From the NCBI GenBank assembly GCA_905479665.1, contig CAJQNM010000622.1:1-6263 (forward strand): DNA of 6,263 nucleotides, written 5' to 3'. This document shows positions 6,038 to 6,263 of this stretch, piece by piece; positions within the stretch are counted from its first letter, which is position 1, and each line of letters begins with the position of its first letter. A model generated the notes under the pieces. The model did no database searches and was not told the origin of the DNA. It worked only from the letters and a program-made list of their open reading frames with translations. The position numbers and the translations under genes are program-made. Origin of the DNA: an uncultured Saprospiraceae bacterium (GTDB lineage Bacteria; Bacteroidota; Bacteroidia; Chitinophagales; Saprospiraceae).

Positions 6038-6263
6038 CTACACCAGTTTCAGTGGAAGCTCCGTCAGTCTCTTGCCGGTCAATCTTCGCACAGCATTTCC
6101 GATCGCTGCACCAATGGGCCCCAAGGGAGGCTCTCCCACTGGGCCAGGATAATCCGCGCCCTCCAGGAGTACCACATCGATTTCACGAGGTGCATGCTTC
6201 ATCAACGCCATTTTATATGCACCATAAATGACCGGAGACAATCTATTGGCCTTTAAATCCATT
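6038..6263 (-). CDS. Xanthine dehydrogenase-family molybdopterin-binding subunit (isoquinoline 1-oxidoreductase beta-like), C-terminal part only
   Basis: The window holds the last 74 residues. The diagnostic segment is GPVGEPPLGPIGAAIGNAV (visible residues 40-58), followed by LTGKRLTELPL (61-71). This matches the end of the large molybdenum-cofactor subunit of xanthine dehydrogenase/aldehyde oxidase-type enzymes, and the ending most resembles isoquinoline 1-oxidoreductase beta and related periplasmic or exported members. The Glu of VGEPPL (visible residue 44, codon at 6133-6131) corresponds to the catalytic glutamate that activates the Mo-bound water in this family. The ATG at 6262 is not a real start: the conserved domain continues beyond the window edge. 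Substrate specificity cannot be judged from the tail. The gene usually sits next to a small [2Fe-2S] subunit gene, which would be upstream, outside the window. No canonical terminator follows the TAG stop. Confidence 0.9.
   Translation of the reverse strand, partial: MDLKANRLSPVIYGAYKMALMKHAPREIDVVLLEGADYPGPVGEPPLGPIGAAIGNAVRRLTGKRLTELPLKLV

Noticed and set aside
5728..6256. Plus-strand reading frames opposite the ParD-like antitoxin and the oxidoreductase tail (5728-5994 and 5960-6256)
   Set aside because: They lie antisense to genes with clear family motifs, show no protein-like features, and are shadows of those genes.
1..6263. Search for CRISPR arrays, insertion-sequence ends, transposases, integrases, tRNA and rRNA genes
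   Set aside because: No spaced direct repeats, paired terminal repeats with a transposase, or cloverleaf-like segments were found by eye. The toxin-antitoxin pair alone is not evidence of a mobile element.

Overview
The window looks like an ordinary stretch of chromosome from a member of the Bacteroidota, probably an environmental Cytophagia/Saprospiria/Flavobacteriia-type bacterium. The evidence is two proteins ending in type A sorting domains of the type IX secretion system (T9SS), which is confined to that phylum and its close relatives, and the absence of convincing Shine-Dalgarno sequences before any start codon. One promoter candidate also fits the phylum's TTG / TAnnTTTG pattern. Family names rest on reading the proteins by eye; no database search was possible.

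Layout, left to right. (1) 1-228 (+) is the 3' end of a T9SS-exported protein, followed by a strong hairpin terminator at about 251-287. (2) 350-2232 (-) is a two-gene unit: a CNNM/CBS membrane protein (CorB/CorC type, divalent-cation transport) whose stop overlaps the start of a small DUF6503-like lipoprotein gene. (3) 2299-3435 (+), divergent from that unit across a 66-bp gap, encodes a ThuA-like lipoprotein with a glutamine-amidotransferase-like fold. (4) 3436-3659 has no confident gene, but is open in protein-like frames on both strands. (5) 3660-5336 (+) encodes a secreted T9SS protein whose body reads as seven repeats of about 65 residues, most simply a seven-bladed beta-propeller. (6) 5344-5894 (-) is a ParD/ParE-type toxin-antitoxin operon, with an inverted repeat inside a likely promoter just upstream. 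(7) 6038-6263 (-) is the 3' end of a molybdopterin-binding subunit of the xanthine dehydrogenase/isoquinoline oxidoreductase family.

How the genes relate: only two groupings are supported by gene structure, the CNNM-lipoprotein pair and the ParDE pair, each joined by a 4-base ATGA overlap. The rest look like independent neighbours, many facing the cell envelope or the outside. I see no insertion sequence, prophage, CRISPR array, tRNA or rRNA. I do not find a convincing new multi-gene system. The items most worth a second look are the regular seven-fold repeat in the secreted protein, the truncated-type CNNM protein coupled to an uncharacterised lipoprotein, and the two-strand open region at 3436-3659.
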